Positions 1-5,406 of a stretch of 6,828 nt of DNA are shown piece after piece; the stretch's first letter is position 1, and every line of letters begins with the position of its first letter. The stretch spans positions 1-6,828 of the forward strand of contig CANPNQ010000053.1 in the NCBI GenBank assembly GCA_947575425.1. The letters are read 5' to 3'. The translations under genes were made by a program, and so were the position numbers. The DNA comes from an uncultured Erysipelotrichaceae bacterium (lineage in GTDB: Bacteria > Bacillota_I > Bacilli_A > Erysipelotrichales > Erysipelotrichaceae). A model generated the notes under the pieces. That model searched no databases and had not been told where the DNA came from. It saw nothing but the letters and a program-made list of their open reading frames with translations.

Positions 1-184
1 TAGGCAATTTTTTTGCTTTTTCGATCGTCTCCTGCATGGCTTTTCGTATTACTTCTGATTGGCTGATGCCTAAAGTCGCACAGGCTTCTTTAAATTCGGC
101 AACAAATTCTTTCTTGTACTTAGCGCCTACCATTGCCATATTGGCCCTGTCATAGCGCTCTTGTGGTCGTTCTTTCTTTTCCAT
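1..184 (-). CDS. Ribbon-helix-helix (CopG/Arc-like) DNA-binding protein, 3' end cut by window
   Basis: Sixty-one codons are visible, open to the left edge, so the C-terminus is missing. The N-terminus is charged (MEKKERPQERYDRANMAM). It is followed by a stretch near residues 22-57 with the usual ribbon-helix-helix pattern: a short basic strand (AKYKKEF), a helix (EFKEACATLG) and the hallmark turn-plus-helix ISQSEVIRKAMQ. Small RHH proteins of this kind are common in Firmicute phages, plasmids and integrative elements, where they act as dimeric repressors or relaxosome accessory factors. The ATG shares one base with the TAA of the upstream 40-residue ORF (TAATG), which suggests translational coupling; GGAGGA lies just before the start, inside that ORF. 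It is the third gene of an operon whose promoter carries a palindrome, so autoregulation is a reasonable inference. Confidence is high for the fold class and low for the exact role. Confidence 0.8.
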   Translation of the reverse strand, partial: MEKKERPQERYDRANMAMVGAKYKKEFVAEFKEACATLGISQSEVIRKAMQETIEKAKKLP

Positions 185-306
185 TAGTCCTCCTTAGCGT
201 AAGCGATCATGCCTATAACCATCAGCGCAATACCGATCCAGCACAGATCTTTATTGAGCGTCATAGCTATACCGGCAAATACAATTAAAATATACATTGG
301 TTTCAT
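184..306 (-). CDS. 40-residue predicted membrane microprotein
   Basis: This short ORF begins MKPMYILIVFAGIAM and ends GMIAYAKED before TAA. Two hydrophobic runs (about residues 4-15 and 23-36) are separated by a short polar stretch (TLNKDLCW), so it could form a hairpin of two short membrane helices. The stop codon overlaps the start of the RHH gene by one base, and the ORF ends in GGAGGA, which can serve as that gene's ribosome binding site. These junctions are the main reason to accept it. Against it, no convincing Shine-Dalgarno sequence precedes either ATG (codon 1 or codon 4), so translation may depend on coupling or be weak. I recognise no family. It lies in a mobile-element operon, where small membrane proteins are frequent and mostly uncharacterised. 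Confidence 0.55.
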   Translation of the reverse strand: MKPMYILIVFAGIAMTLNKDLCWIGIALMVIGMIAYAKED

Positions 307-335
307 AGTGATAAATGTGATATAATAAAACAGGT

Positions 336-366
336 AAGAGGGGAGGAATCACTTCCTCCGGCTCTT
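336..366 (-). terminator. Stable hairpin over the stop codon of the 42-residue ORF
   Basis: An inner stem of seven perfect pairs (342-348 with 353-359) closes a four-base loop. Across a small internal loop, a second five-pair stem (336-340 with 362-366) extends it. The TGA stop of the first ORF lies in the loop. On the minus strand the sequence after it (ACCTGTTTTATT) is only loosely U-rich. It may therefore be a leaky terminator, attenuator or RNA-processing site setting the level of the downstream genes, rather than an efficient terminator. Confidence 0.5.
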
Positions 367-477
367 TGCTACAATCAATGCTACCTTGGCGGCTACCAGT
401 GAAGCAATGATTGTTGCGATTGGTTGGGCGAAGTTGTTGAATATTTCGCTCAACGTTTTTATTTTATCTATATCCAT
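349..477 (-). CDS. 42-residue predicted single-pass membrane microprotein
   Basis: A very strong ribosome binding site (AAAGGAGGT, five bases from GGAGG to ATG) starts an ORF beginning MDIDKIKTLSEIFNNFAQ. The N-terminal part is amphipathic. It is followed by one hydrophobic helix (about residues 19-37, IATIIASLVAAKVALIVAK) and a basic tail (SRRK), so an N-out/C-in or peripheral arrangement is likely by the positive-inside rule. It is the first gene after a near-consensus promoter and is probably well expressed. The stop codon lies in the loop of a stable hairpin. The size and layout recall small phage holins or the type I toxin and membrane peptides of mobile elements, but no signature identifies it. 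It is followed by the 40-residue ORF and the RHH gene on the same strand. Confidence 0.65.
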   Translation of the reverse strand: MDIDKIKTLSEIFNNFAQPIATIIASLVAAKVALIVAKSRRK

Positions 478-480
478 TAT

Positions 481-490
481 TACCTCCTTT
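481..490 (-). promoter_or_regulatory. Strong ribosome binding site for the 42-residue ORF
   Basis: On the minus strand AAAGGAGGTA matches the anti-Shine-Dalgarno almost completely, and GGAGG is five bases from the ATG at 475-477. This supports a real gene despite its short length. Confidence 0.8.
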
Positions 491-498
491 CTGATAAT

Positions 499-527
499 AT
501 TATACCATACGTTTAAACGTATGTAAA
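499..527 (-). promoter_or_regulatory. Sigma-A promoter of the element operon
   Basis: On the minus strand a -35 box TTTACA (522-527) and a perfect -10 box TATAAT (499-504) are separated by exactly 17 bases. Transcription would start near 492, just upstream of the strong ribosome binding site. This is the best promoter in the window. Confidence 0.85.
506..523. promoter_or_regulatory. 18-bp perfect palindrome in the promoter spacer (operator candidate)
   Basis: CATACGTTTAAACGTATG is its own reverse complement over all 18 bases. It fills nearly the whole 17-base spacer and runs two bases into the -35 box, so a bound dimer would block RNA polymerase directly. Ribbon-helix-helix repressors bind symmetric sites of this type and often regulate their own operon. 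The RHH protein encoded as the third gene is the obvious candidate, but that pairing is inferred. Confidence 0.75.
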
Positions 528-575
528 GAGGAAATCGGAATTTTTTGACTTTTAATTATGCTAAACAAATATACA

Positions 576-598
576 TGGCATAAATTTTGGCATAAATT
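576..598. repeat. Two direct copies of an 11-bp motif, 12-bp period
   Basis: TGGCATAAATT occurs at 576-586 and 588-598, roughly one helical turn apart on the same face of the DNA. It lies about 80-120 bp inside the predicted element end, which is where tyrosine integrases or their directionality factors have arm-type sites. A binding role is inferred. Confidence 0.5.
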
Positions 599-673
599 AA
601 ATGGAAAAATAGGAAAAATATACGTCAAGTGGTGTCAAAAAGTCCTAAAAAACACTTATTATAAATAAAAATT

Positions 674-694
674 AAAATCCTGTCATCCGCACCA
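674..694 (+). other. Attachment site: 3' end of a tRNA gene (probably tRNA-Leu)
   Basis: The sequence AATCCTGTCATCCGCACCA reads as the end of a tRNA: T-loop edge, T-stem 3' strand CCTGT (679-683), acceptor 3' strand CATCCGC (684-690), discriminator A and encoded CCA (692-694). Upstream there is only AT-rich DNA, with no anticodon or D arm, so this is not a working tRNA gene. The implied 5' acceptor strand GCGGATG with discriminator A suits tRNA-Leu, though other isoacceptors are possible. The genuine tRNA terminator follows 12 bases later. This is the expected remnant after an element integrates into a tRNA 3' end and restores the intact tRNA at its other end. Confidence 0.8.
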
Positions 695-706
695 ACTTGC
701 GATTTT

Positions 707-731
707 CTCCCATGTTATGGGAGTTTTTTTT
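707..731 (+). terminator. Intrinsic terminator of the disrupted tRNA gene
   Basis: CTCCCAT (707-713) pairs perfectly with ATGGGAG (717-723) around a three-base loop, and eight T residues follow. It starts 12 bases after the tRNA CCA and was presumably the tRNA's own terminator before the insertion. Confidence 0.88.
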
Positions 732-790
732 ATGTTCACCGTTGTTTTGACCCACATCATTCTGTTTATTCATGTTTCTATTCGCCATTT

Positions 791-976
791 TCACGCTTGC
801 ATGAGCTTACTCACTCTCACGCATCTTATTTGATCAATCATATGTCAGCCGGGTTTACCGACTTTGATATTGCCAAGAGACTGGGAGACACCGTGGCAAC
901 GCTCCACAGCACTTATGCCCGTTGGTTCAAAACTGTGGATAAAGGCATCATTGATTTTATGAATAAGGCAAAATAA
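791..976 (+). pseudogene. C-terminal remnant of a tyrosine recombinase (integrase)
   Basis: An open frame without a usable start reads HELTHSHASYLINHM and then a tail containing GFTDFDIAKRLGDTVATLHS and TYARWFKTVDKGIIDFMNK before TAA (974-976). This matches the last 60 or so residues of phage/ICE-type tyrosine integrases: box II (normally H-x-L-R-H-S-H-A-S), then the segment ending in the catalytic tyrosine (TYA). The normally invariant box-II arginine is threonine here, and everything upstream of box II, including the first catalytic arginine and lysine, is missing. The upstream part of the frame (about 735-790) is not recognisable. It is a dead fragment of an earlier insertion at the same tRNA hotspot, lying just outside the present element boundary. 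Confidence is high for the family and for inactivity. Confidence 0.85.
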
Positions 977-978
977 AG

Positions 979-1003
979 CGGACCCCTTTTGCGGGATCCG
1001 TTA
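979..1003. terminator. Two-way intrinsic terminator between convergent remnants
   Basis: Bases 979-986 pair with 993-1000, with one C-A mismatch, around a six-base loop. On the minus strand the U-rich CTTTATTTT follows directly; on the plus strand the tail is TTATT. It starts three bases after the integrase stop and touches the stop codon of the minus-strand 43-residue ORF. Confidence 0.65.
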
Positions 1004-1132
1004 TTCTGCCATATCTTTACACTTCAAGTATGTCTCTATAATCTGATCAATCTTCTCCTTTTTACTATCATCAAGCTTGCGGAATTTATCGAGATGGTCT
1101 AATTCGACAGCGGTGATATCGATGATTGCCAT
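1001..1132 (-). CDS. 43-residue hypothetical protein
   Basis: The ORF starts MAIIDITAVELDHLDKFRKL and ends YLKCKDMAE before TAA. The second half (KLDDSKKEKIDQIIETYLK) is a charged amphipathic helix that resembles the tail following the HTH domain in some phage-type regulators, so it could be a small regulator or the remains of one. This is inference; I recognise no family. The ribosome binding site is weak (AAGG about 10 bases from the ATG). A terminator directly follows the stop, which favours a transcribed unit. A palindrome upstream could be its operator. It lies among insertion remnants next to an integrase fragment, so it is probably mobile-element cargo. Confidence 0.5.
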   Translation of the reverse strand: MAIIDITAVELDHLDKFRKLDDSKKEKIDQIIETYLKCKDMAE

Positions 1133-1162
1133 GGTGTCACTACCTTTTCTTTTCTTATATTA

Positions 1163-1182
1163 GAGCATATTGGCATATGCTC
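1163..1182. repeat. Perfect 8-bp inverted repeat with 4-bp centre
   Basis: GAGCATAT (1163-1170) and ATATGCTC (1175-1182) flank TGGC. No U-tract follows on either strand, so it is not a terminator. On the minus strand it directly abuts a possible -10 box (TAATAT, 1157-1162) for the 43-residue ORF, so an operator role is plausible. No convincing -35 box was found. Confidence 0.5.
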
Positions 1183-1217
1183 CATCACCTATCTATTGCG
1201 TAAGCGAGGAGTTTTTT

Positions 1218-1592
1218 TTAATCAAGTATTGCCTTGCCTAGAATTCTATCAAATTCTCTAATATCGCATTTGGGATTTAATTTTAATTTAAAATGTCCAG
1301 CCTTTGTCCAAAGCTCTAACTCGGAATTTATATCAAATAATTTACCGACATTTTCACTAGACCACATATCGATGGAGCGATATGGTAAAGAATAGATCTC
1401 TATCTTTTTACCGGTAATGCCTTGCTTATCCATAATTATAATTCTTTTATTTGTTAGAGCGGCTTGATCTCTAACTGTTTTGTAACATTGTAAAATTTCT
1501 TCTCCTTCCGTTAGTATGGACAAGATTTCTTCTTCAGGAGTTGCCTTCTCCATAAAAGTCCATGTTAGTAATACCTCTGTGTTTACTGCCAT
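1218..1592 (-). CDS. Bacterial PH-domain protein (bPH_1 / DUF1696, YvbH-like)
   Basis: This 124-residue protein has the features of the short bacterial pleckstrin-homology family: an acidic lead helix (TPEEEILSILTEGEEI, residues 18-33), the core strands around CYKTVRDQAALTNKRIIIMD, the conserved turn QGITGKKIEIYSLPYRSI (residues 58-75) and a final strand/helix including ELELWTKAG and a C-terminal helix. It has no signal peptide or membrane segment, so it is cytoplasmic. The biochemical role of the family is not established; a lipid or protein docking domain is a structural inference. The start at 1592 has a good ribosome binding site (AAAGGAG, about seven bases away). A later Met at codon 14 lacks one, although the first 13 residues are not typical of the family. 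It diverges from the ABC transporter and has its own promoter about 130 bases upstream. Confidence 0.85.
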   Translation of the reverse strand: MAVNTEVLLTWTFMEKATPEEEILSILTEGEEILQCYKTVRDQAALTNKRIIIMDKQGITGKKIEIYSLPYRSIDMWSSENVGKLFDINSELELWTKAGHFKLKLNPKCDIREFDRILGKAILD

Positions 1593-1728
1593 ATACTTCT
1601 CCTTTCGTTGGCTATAAAATCATCATAATAGTGTTTTATCATACTCATAAAAATGCGCCAACCAAGATTTATGGACATCAAAGCGCTAAGGCATAAGAAT
1701 GAATTAACACAGCCATAATTTCGCTGTT

Positions 1729-1757
1729 ATAATAGCACCATCTTCAGCTTATGTCAA
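1729..1757 (-). promoter_or_regulatory. Sigma-A promoter of the PH-domain gene
   Basis: On the minus strand a consensus -35 TTGACA (1752-1757) is separated by 17 bases from a -10 TATTAT (1729-1734). The transcript would start near 1722, leaving about 130 bases of untranslated leader. ACAGC/GCTGT arms (1709-1713 and 1723-1727) lie at the start site. Confidence 0.7.
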
Positions 1758-1760
1758 AAT

Positions 1761-1775
1761 ATTGACCTTGTCAAT
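1761..1775. promoter_or_regulatory. Inverted repeat upstream of the PH-gene promoter
   Basis: ATTGAC and GTCAAT flank CTT as a perfect 6-bp inverted repeat. A third GTCAA word (1753-1757, part of the -35 box) lies close by. This cluster is typical of a regulator-binding site, but no regulator can be assigned. On the plus strand TTGACC (1762-1767) and TATTCT (1785-1790), 17 bases apart, could also form a weak divergent promoter. Confidence 0.4.
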
Positions 1776-1811
1776 TATAAAATATATTCTTATAGGAAAC
1801 TATGAGACTCT

Positions 1812-1850
1812 CTAATTCATATTATAGCTGAATTAGATTTTGCTTTTTTT
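1812..1850 (+). terminator. AT-rich hairpin followed by a T-tract (attenuator candidate)
   Basis: CTAATTCA (1812-1819) pairs perfectly with TGAATTAG (1829-1836) around nine bases, and a T-rich run (ATTTTGC plus seven Ts) follows. No plus-strand gene ends upstream. It could stop a short transcript from the possible promoter at 1762-1790 or shield the transporter from read-through. The stem is weak (AT-rich). Confidence 0.4.
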
Positions 1851-2012
1851 ACTAATCCACGAACTGTAATTATGATATGATCATTTGCCTGCAAAATGTT
1901 TGTATTGCCAAGAGAATTTGTTTGAAATCGTTTATGGCACTGCTTTATTGTTTGAATTTTGTGATATTGTGGGAAAGTGAAGAAGTGACTGTTCATCGAT
2001 ACATGTTTTTAG

Positions 2013-2018
2013 TATAAT
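2013..2018 (+). promoter_or_regulatory. -10 box for the ABC transporter
   Basis: A perfect TATAAT lies 42 bases before the ATG. The -35 position (TGTTCA, 17 bases upstream) is poor, which suggests that an activator, such as a two-component response regulator, may be needed. The activator is inferred only. Confidence 0.55.
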
Positions 2019-2046
2019 ATTTAGCAATGAATCATGGTGGAAGGAT

Positions 2047-2052
2047 AAGGAG
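2047..2052 (+). promoter_or_regulatory. Ribosome binding site that fixes the transporter start at 2061
   Basis: AAGGAG lies eight bases before ATG 2061. An in-frame GTG at 2052 would give three extra residues (MSV), but it overlaps this site and has no ribosome binding site of its own. The ATG is therefore the correct start. Confidence 0.85.
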
Positions 2053-2060
2053 TGAGTGTT

Positions 2061-5000
2061 ATGCTTCAGATCAAATCGATTCATAAAGAATATCGTACCG
2101 GAGAACTCATTCAAAAAGCATTGGATGATGTCAGCCTGAATTTACGGGATAATGAATTTGTAGCGATATTGGGACCCAGCGGCTCAGGAAAGACAACTCT
2201 ATTGAATATCATCGGCGGCTTAGATCGATATGACAGCGGCGATCTGATCATCAATGGCATATCAACCAAACAATACAAAGATCGTGATTGGGATTCCTAT
2301 CGTAATCATACGATCGGCTTCGTATTTCAAAGTTATAATCTGATACCGCATCAGACGCTGTTAGCCAATGTAGAATTGGCACTGACGATCTCCGGTATCT
2401 CCAAGCAAGAGCGAAGGGAAAAGGCGAAGCATGCTTTGGATCAGGTAGGACTGCTGGAACAATGTCACAAGAAACCCAATCAGCTGTCCGGAGGGCAGAT
2501 GCAAAGAGTGGCCATTGCGAGAGCCTTGGTCAATGACCCTGATATTTTGTTGGCAGATGAGCCAACCGGCGCCTTGGACAGTGATACAAGCGTGCAGGTC
2601 ATGGATCTGTTAAAAGAAGTGGCGAAGGATCGGCTGGTCGTTATGGTTACACATAATCCGGAGCTGGCTGAGGATTATGCGACACGCATTGTAAAGTTGA
2701 GAGACGGGAAGATCATCTCTGATTCCCATCCGTATGAATTGGATGAAAAGGAATTAGAAGAGCCCAAACACAAAAATATGGGAAAGTCCTCTATGTCCTT
2801 TCTCACCGCACTGTCATTAAGTTTTAACAATTTAAAGACGAAGAAAGGCAGGACGATATTGACCTCTTTTGCGGGATCCATTGGGATTATCGGCATCGCC
2901 CTGATATTGTCTTTGTCTACCGGAGTCAATGCTTATATCAAATTGATTGAGGAGGAGACATTGTCTGAATATCCGCTTCAGATCCAAAGCACCGGCTTTG
3001 ATATTACCTCAATGATGATGGGTTTCGCAGAAGAGAGCGTTGAGGCGAGTGAACCATCTGAGGGTGAGGTTAGGATCATGCAGATGATCACCAAGATGTT
3101 TTCCAAGATCGGATCGAATGATCTCATCTCCTTCAAACAGTTTTTGGAAGGGGAAAACAGCCATATTTCTGCATATACCAATGCGATAGAATACCAATAC
3201 AATGTGATGCCGCAGCTGTTTCGCTTGAGTGAAGATGGATATCGGCAAGTCAATCCAGATAAATCCTTTCAAAGCCTTGGGCTAGGCTCTTCTACATCAA
3301 ACAACTCCTTGATGTCCATGGCAATGAGTACGGATGTGTTTTTTCCAATGCCGGGAAATAGCGAATTATATGAGGATCAATATGATGTGAAGGCAGGGCA
3401 TTGGCCAACCTCCTATCATGAATGTGTTTTGGTTCTTTCTTCCAGTGGCAGAATGAGTGATTTATTGCTGTATTCCATGGGGTTGAGAGATCCGAAGGAA
3501 TTGGATCAGATGGTAAATCAGTTTGCCCATGAGGAGAATGTGGATGCGCCCGAGGATATTCATCCATTATCTTATGAGGAGATATTGGGAGTGCGTTTTA
3601 AACTGGTTCATGCTGTAGATTATTATGAATATGATGAAGCATATGGGGTATATGTGGATAAAAGCGAGGATAGCGCCTATATGAAGCAGCTGGTGGAAAA
3701 CGGCGAGGACATGACCATCGTAGGAATTGTCCAGCCCAAGGAGGATGCGAATGCTGCTATGCTGAGGATGGGCTTGTGTTATCCGGCGTCTTTAACGACC
3801 CATATCATTGAACAAGCACAGGAGAGTGCTATCGTCAAAGCGCAGCTGGCTGATCCGCAGACCAATGTGTTTACGGGAAAGGCATTTGATGATCGTGAAA
3901 AACGCTCAGATTTTGATATGGCGTCCCTATTTTCGATCAATGCAGATCAGCTTCAATCGGCATTTCAAGTGGATCCCGGAAGGTTGGAGCTTGACTTGAG
4001 TGGTTTGCAGGAGGCGATGGGACAGGCAGCATTGCCGCCGTTGGATCTGGAGGATATGATGGCACATATTCATGTGAATATATCACAGGATCAGACACAA
4101 AAACTGGTGTATGCACTGGCACAGGGGTATGAGGAGTATATGAAATCACATCCTGAGGCTGACCTAAATCAGCTGGAGACCGCATTCAACGCCTATTTAC
4201 AGACACCACAGGCAGTGGCATTGATTCAAAAGCATATACAGGAGATTATCATCGCTAACGGGGATCTGACAATAACCACCGAGCAGATGCGTGTATTGAT
4301 CGCTGAATTGATGAATGGATATGATGCTTATGCTAAGGCAAACGGTTTGCCTACCATGGATTCTTGGAGTATGGGCTTTATGGAATATTTGAATTCCCCA
4401 CAGGCAAGAGATTTGATTATGGATAGCATGAGTGAAATACTGAAAGAGACAAACTTGGAAGAACAGTTAAGTGCTTATATGCAGATCTATATGCAGGAGG
4501 CGATGGACTCCTTAACCCAAACCTTACAGAAGGAGCTTGCAAGCAGCATGATGCAGATGGGAAGTTCCTTTGGCAAGGCGATTACCTTCGAGGCCGATGC
4601 ATTTGCGGGGGCTATCGAATTTCATATGAGCGAGGAAGAATTGGCAGAGTTGATGAGTGCGATGATGATGCGCGAGGTCACTTCCTATGAAAACAATTTG
4701 AAAAAACTGGGTTATGCGGACTTTGATCAGCCCTCCCAGATTGATATTTATCCCAAGGATTTTGAAAGTAAAAGCCATGTGCTGGAAATCTTGGATGACT
4801 ACAATGAACGAATGAAGACTGAGGATGAGGAAAAGGTGATCACCTATACGGATTTCGTCGGTACTCTGATGTCCTCAGTGACGGATATTGTCAATGTAAT
4901 CGGCTATGTACTCATTGCCTTTGTGGCTATTTCATTGGTTGTTTCTTCGATTATGATTGGTGTTATAACGTATATCAGTGTGCTGGAACGCAAAAAAGAA

Positions 5001-5303
5001 ATTGGGATTCTATGTGCCATCGGCGCCTCCAAGCAGAACATCTCGCAGGTGTTTAATGCGGAGACCTTTATCATCGGCTTTGGGGCAGGAGCGATGGGCA
5101 TTGTGATCACGTTGTTGTTGCTGATACCGGGGAATGCCTTAATTCATGCGATTGCTGAAAATAACGATATCAGTGCGGTTTTGCCGATTGGCGCAAGCAT
5201 CATATTGATTTTGCTCAGCATCATTTTGACGCTGATCGGTGGTTTGATTCCATCGCGGAAGGCCGCAAAAGAGGACCCTGTAGCAGCATTGCGTAATGAA
5301 TGA
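2061..5303 (+). CDS. Fused ABC transporter, ATPase plus FtsX-type permease with a giant ectodomain
   Basis: The protein has 1080 residues. The N-terminal ATPase (about 1-225) is of the MacB/LolD class: Walker A GPSGSGKTT (38-46), Q-loop Gln90, signature LSGGQ (142-146), Walker B ILLADEP with Asp166/Glu167, and switch His198, so ATP hydrolysis should be intact. A first membrane helix follows (about 267-290), then about 650 extracytoplasmic residues, then three helices (about 944-972, 1001-1022 and 1039-1063). Typical FtsX signatures are present: ERKKEIGILCAIGAS after helix 2 and PSRKAAKEDPVAALRNE at the C-terminus. MacB-type proteins are mechanotransmitters: ATP-driven motion passes to the outer domain rather than moving a substrate through a pore. 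The ectodomain is about three times larger than in MacB, rich in methionine (I count 43) and contains a 64-residue tandem repeat. Peptide export or resistance, or control of wall enzymes, is possible; the substrate is unknown. It is monocistronic, ending at a strong terminator. Confidence 0.93.
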   Translation: MLQIKSIHKEYRTGELIQKALDDVSLNLRDNEFVAILGPSGSGKTTLLNIIGGLDRYDSGDLIINGISTKQYKDRDWDSYRNHTIGFVFQSYNLIPHQTLLANVELALTISGISKQERREKAKHALDQVGLLEQCHKKPNQLSGGQMQRVAIARALVNDPDILLADEPTGALDSDTSVQVMDLLKEVAKDRLVVMVTHNPELAEDYATRIVKLRDGKIISDSHPYELDEKELEEPKHKNMGKSSMSFLTALSLSFNNLKTKKGRTILTSFAGSIGIIGIALILSLSTGVNAYIKLIEEETLSEYPLQIQSTGFDITSMMMGFAEESVEASEPSEGEVRIMQMITKMFSKIGSNDLISFKQFLEGENSHISAYTNAIEYQYNVMPQLFRLSEDGYRQVNPDKSFQSLGLGSSTSNNSLMSMAMSTDVFFPMPGNSELYEDQYDVKAGHWPTSYHECVLVLSSSGRMSDLLLYSMGLRDPKELDQMVNQFAHEENVDAPEDIHPLSYEEILGVRFKLVHAVDYYEYDEAYGVYVDKSEDSAYMKQLVENGEDMTIVGIVQPKEDANAAMLRMGLCYPASLTTHIIEQAQESAIVKAQLADPQTNVFTGKAFDDREKRSDFDMASLFSINADQLQSAFQVDPGRLELDLSGLQEAMGQAALPPLDLEDMMAHIHVNISQDQTQKLVYALAQGYEEYMKSHPEADLNQLETAFNAYLQTPQAVALIQKHIQEIIIANGDLTITTEQMRVLIAELMNGYDAYAKANGLPTMDSWSMGFMEYLNSPQARDLIMDSMSEILKETNLEEQLSAYMQIYMQEAMDSLTQTLQKELASSMMQMGSSFGKAITFEADAFAGAIEFHMSEEELAELMSAMMMREVTSYENNLKKLGYADFDQPSQIDIYPKDFESKSHVLEILDDYNERMKTEDEEKVITYTDFVGTLMSSVTDIVNVIGYVLIAFVAISLVVSSIMIGVITYISVLERKKEIGILCAIGASKQNISQVFNAETFIIGFGAGAMGIVITLLLLIPGNALIHAIAENNDISAVLPIGASIILILLSIILTLIGGLIPSRKAAKEDPVAALRNE
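4083..4466 (+). repeat. Two tandem 64-residue repeats in the transporter ectodomain
   Basis: Residues 675-738 and 739-802 align without gaps. I count 17 identities in 64, plus many conservative pairs. Shared anchors are Q4, L8, L12, GY at 15-16, Y19, K21, F35, YL at 38-39, PQA at 42-44, LI at 47-48 and EI at 54-55 of each unit. Each unit looks like two or three amphipathic helices. The DNA copies have diverged, so the duplication is old. A helical-bundle stalk or a ligand-binding duplicate are both possible. Confidence 0.7.
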
Positions 5304-5330
5304 TAGAATAAGGAAGCATTTTAAGAAAAA

Positions 5331-5364
5331 AAAACAGCCGGAGTATGTCATTTTCGGCTGTTTT
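5331..5364. terminator. Strong two-way terminator between transporter and methyltransferase
   Basis: AAAACAGCCG (5331-5340) pairs perfectly with CGGCTGTTTT (5355-5364) around a 14-base loop. The plus strand continues in U-rich sequence. The minus strand gives a run of eight Us, so it serves both convergent genes. Confidence 0.88.
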
Positions 5365-5406
5365 CATTTGGAAGCTCATGGATGGAGATCATTCATGCCT
5401 ATGGAA

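Larger units (their letters stand above)
478..673. other. Non-coding end of the integrated element
   Basis: No ORF with a start and ribosome binding site is seen between the promoter and the tRNA fragment. The stretch is very AT-rich. It holds the operon promoter, the paired direct repeats and several GTCAA/TTGAC words (for example near 545, 624 and 634), consistent with a recombinase-binding element terminus. Confidence 0.55.
1593..2060. other. Divergent intergenic region between the PH-domain gene and the ABC transporter
   Basis: These 468 bases hold the PH-gene promoter, an inverted repeat, a T-tailed hairpin and, near the right end, the transporter -10 box and ribosome binding site. No protein-coding ORF with a credible start is seen. 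The length is generous for two promoters and leaves room for regulator sites between 1850 and 2010 that I could not define. Confidence 0.6.

Noticed and set aside
297..326. Plus-strand promoter look-alike (TTGGTT and extended -10 TGATATAAT)
   Set aside because: No plus-strand gene lies downstream before the tRNA scar, and the stretch is inside or just upstream of minus-strand genes.
674..694. A complete tRNA gene
   Set aside because: Only the T-stem, acceptor and CCA side exists; no D arm or anticodon arm can be built from the upstream sequence.
197..1207. Shared 10-mer GCGTAAGCGA at 197-206 and 1198-1207
   Set aside because: The match does not extend on either side and is in different contexts; chance is sufficient.
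1932..2114. Minus-strand 60-residue frame across the transporter promoter
   Set aside because: It runs over the promoter, ribosome binding site and first codons of the transporter and has no ribosome binding site or recognisable content.
2675..3567. Several minus-strand frames of 84-91 residues
   Set aside because: They are antisense to the well-supported transporter gene and have no start signals or family resemblance.
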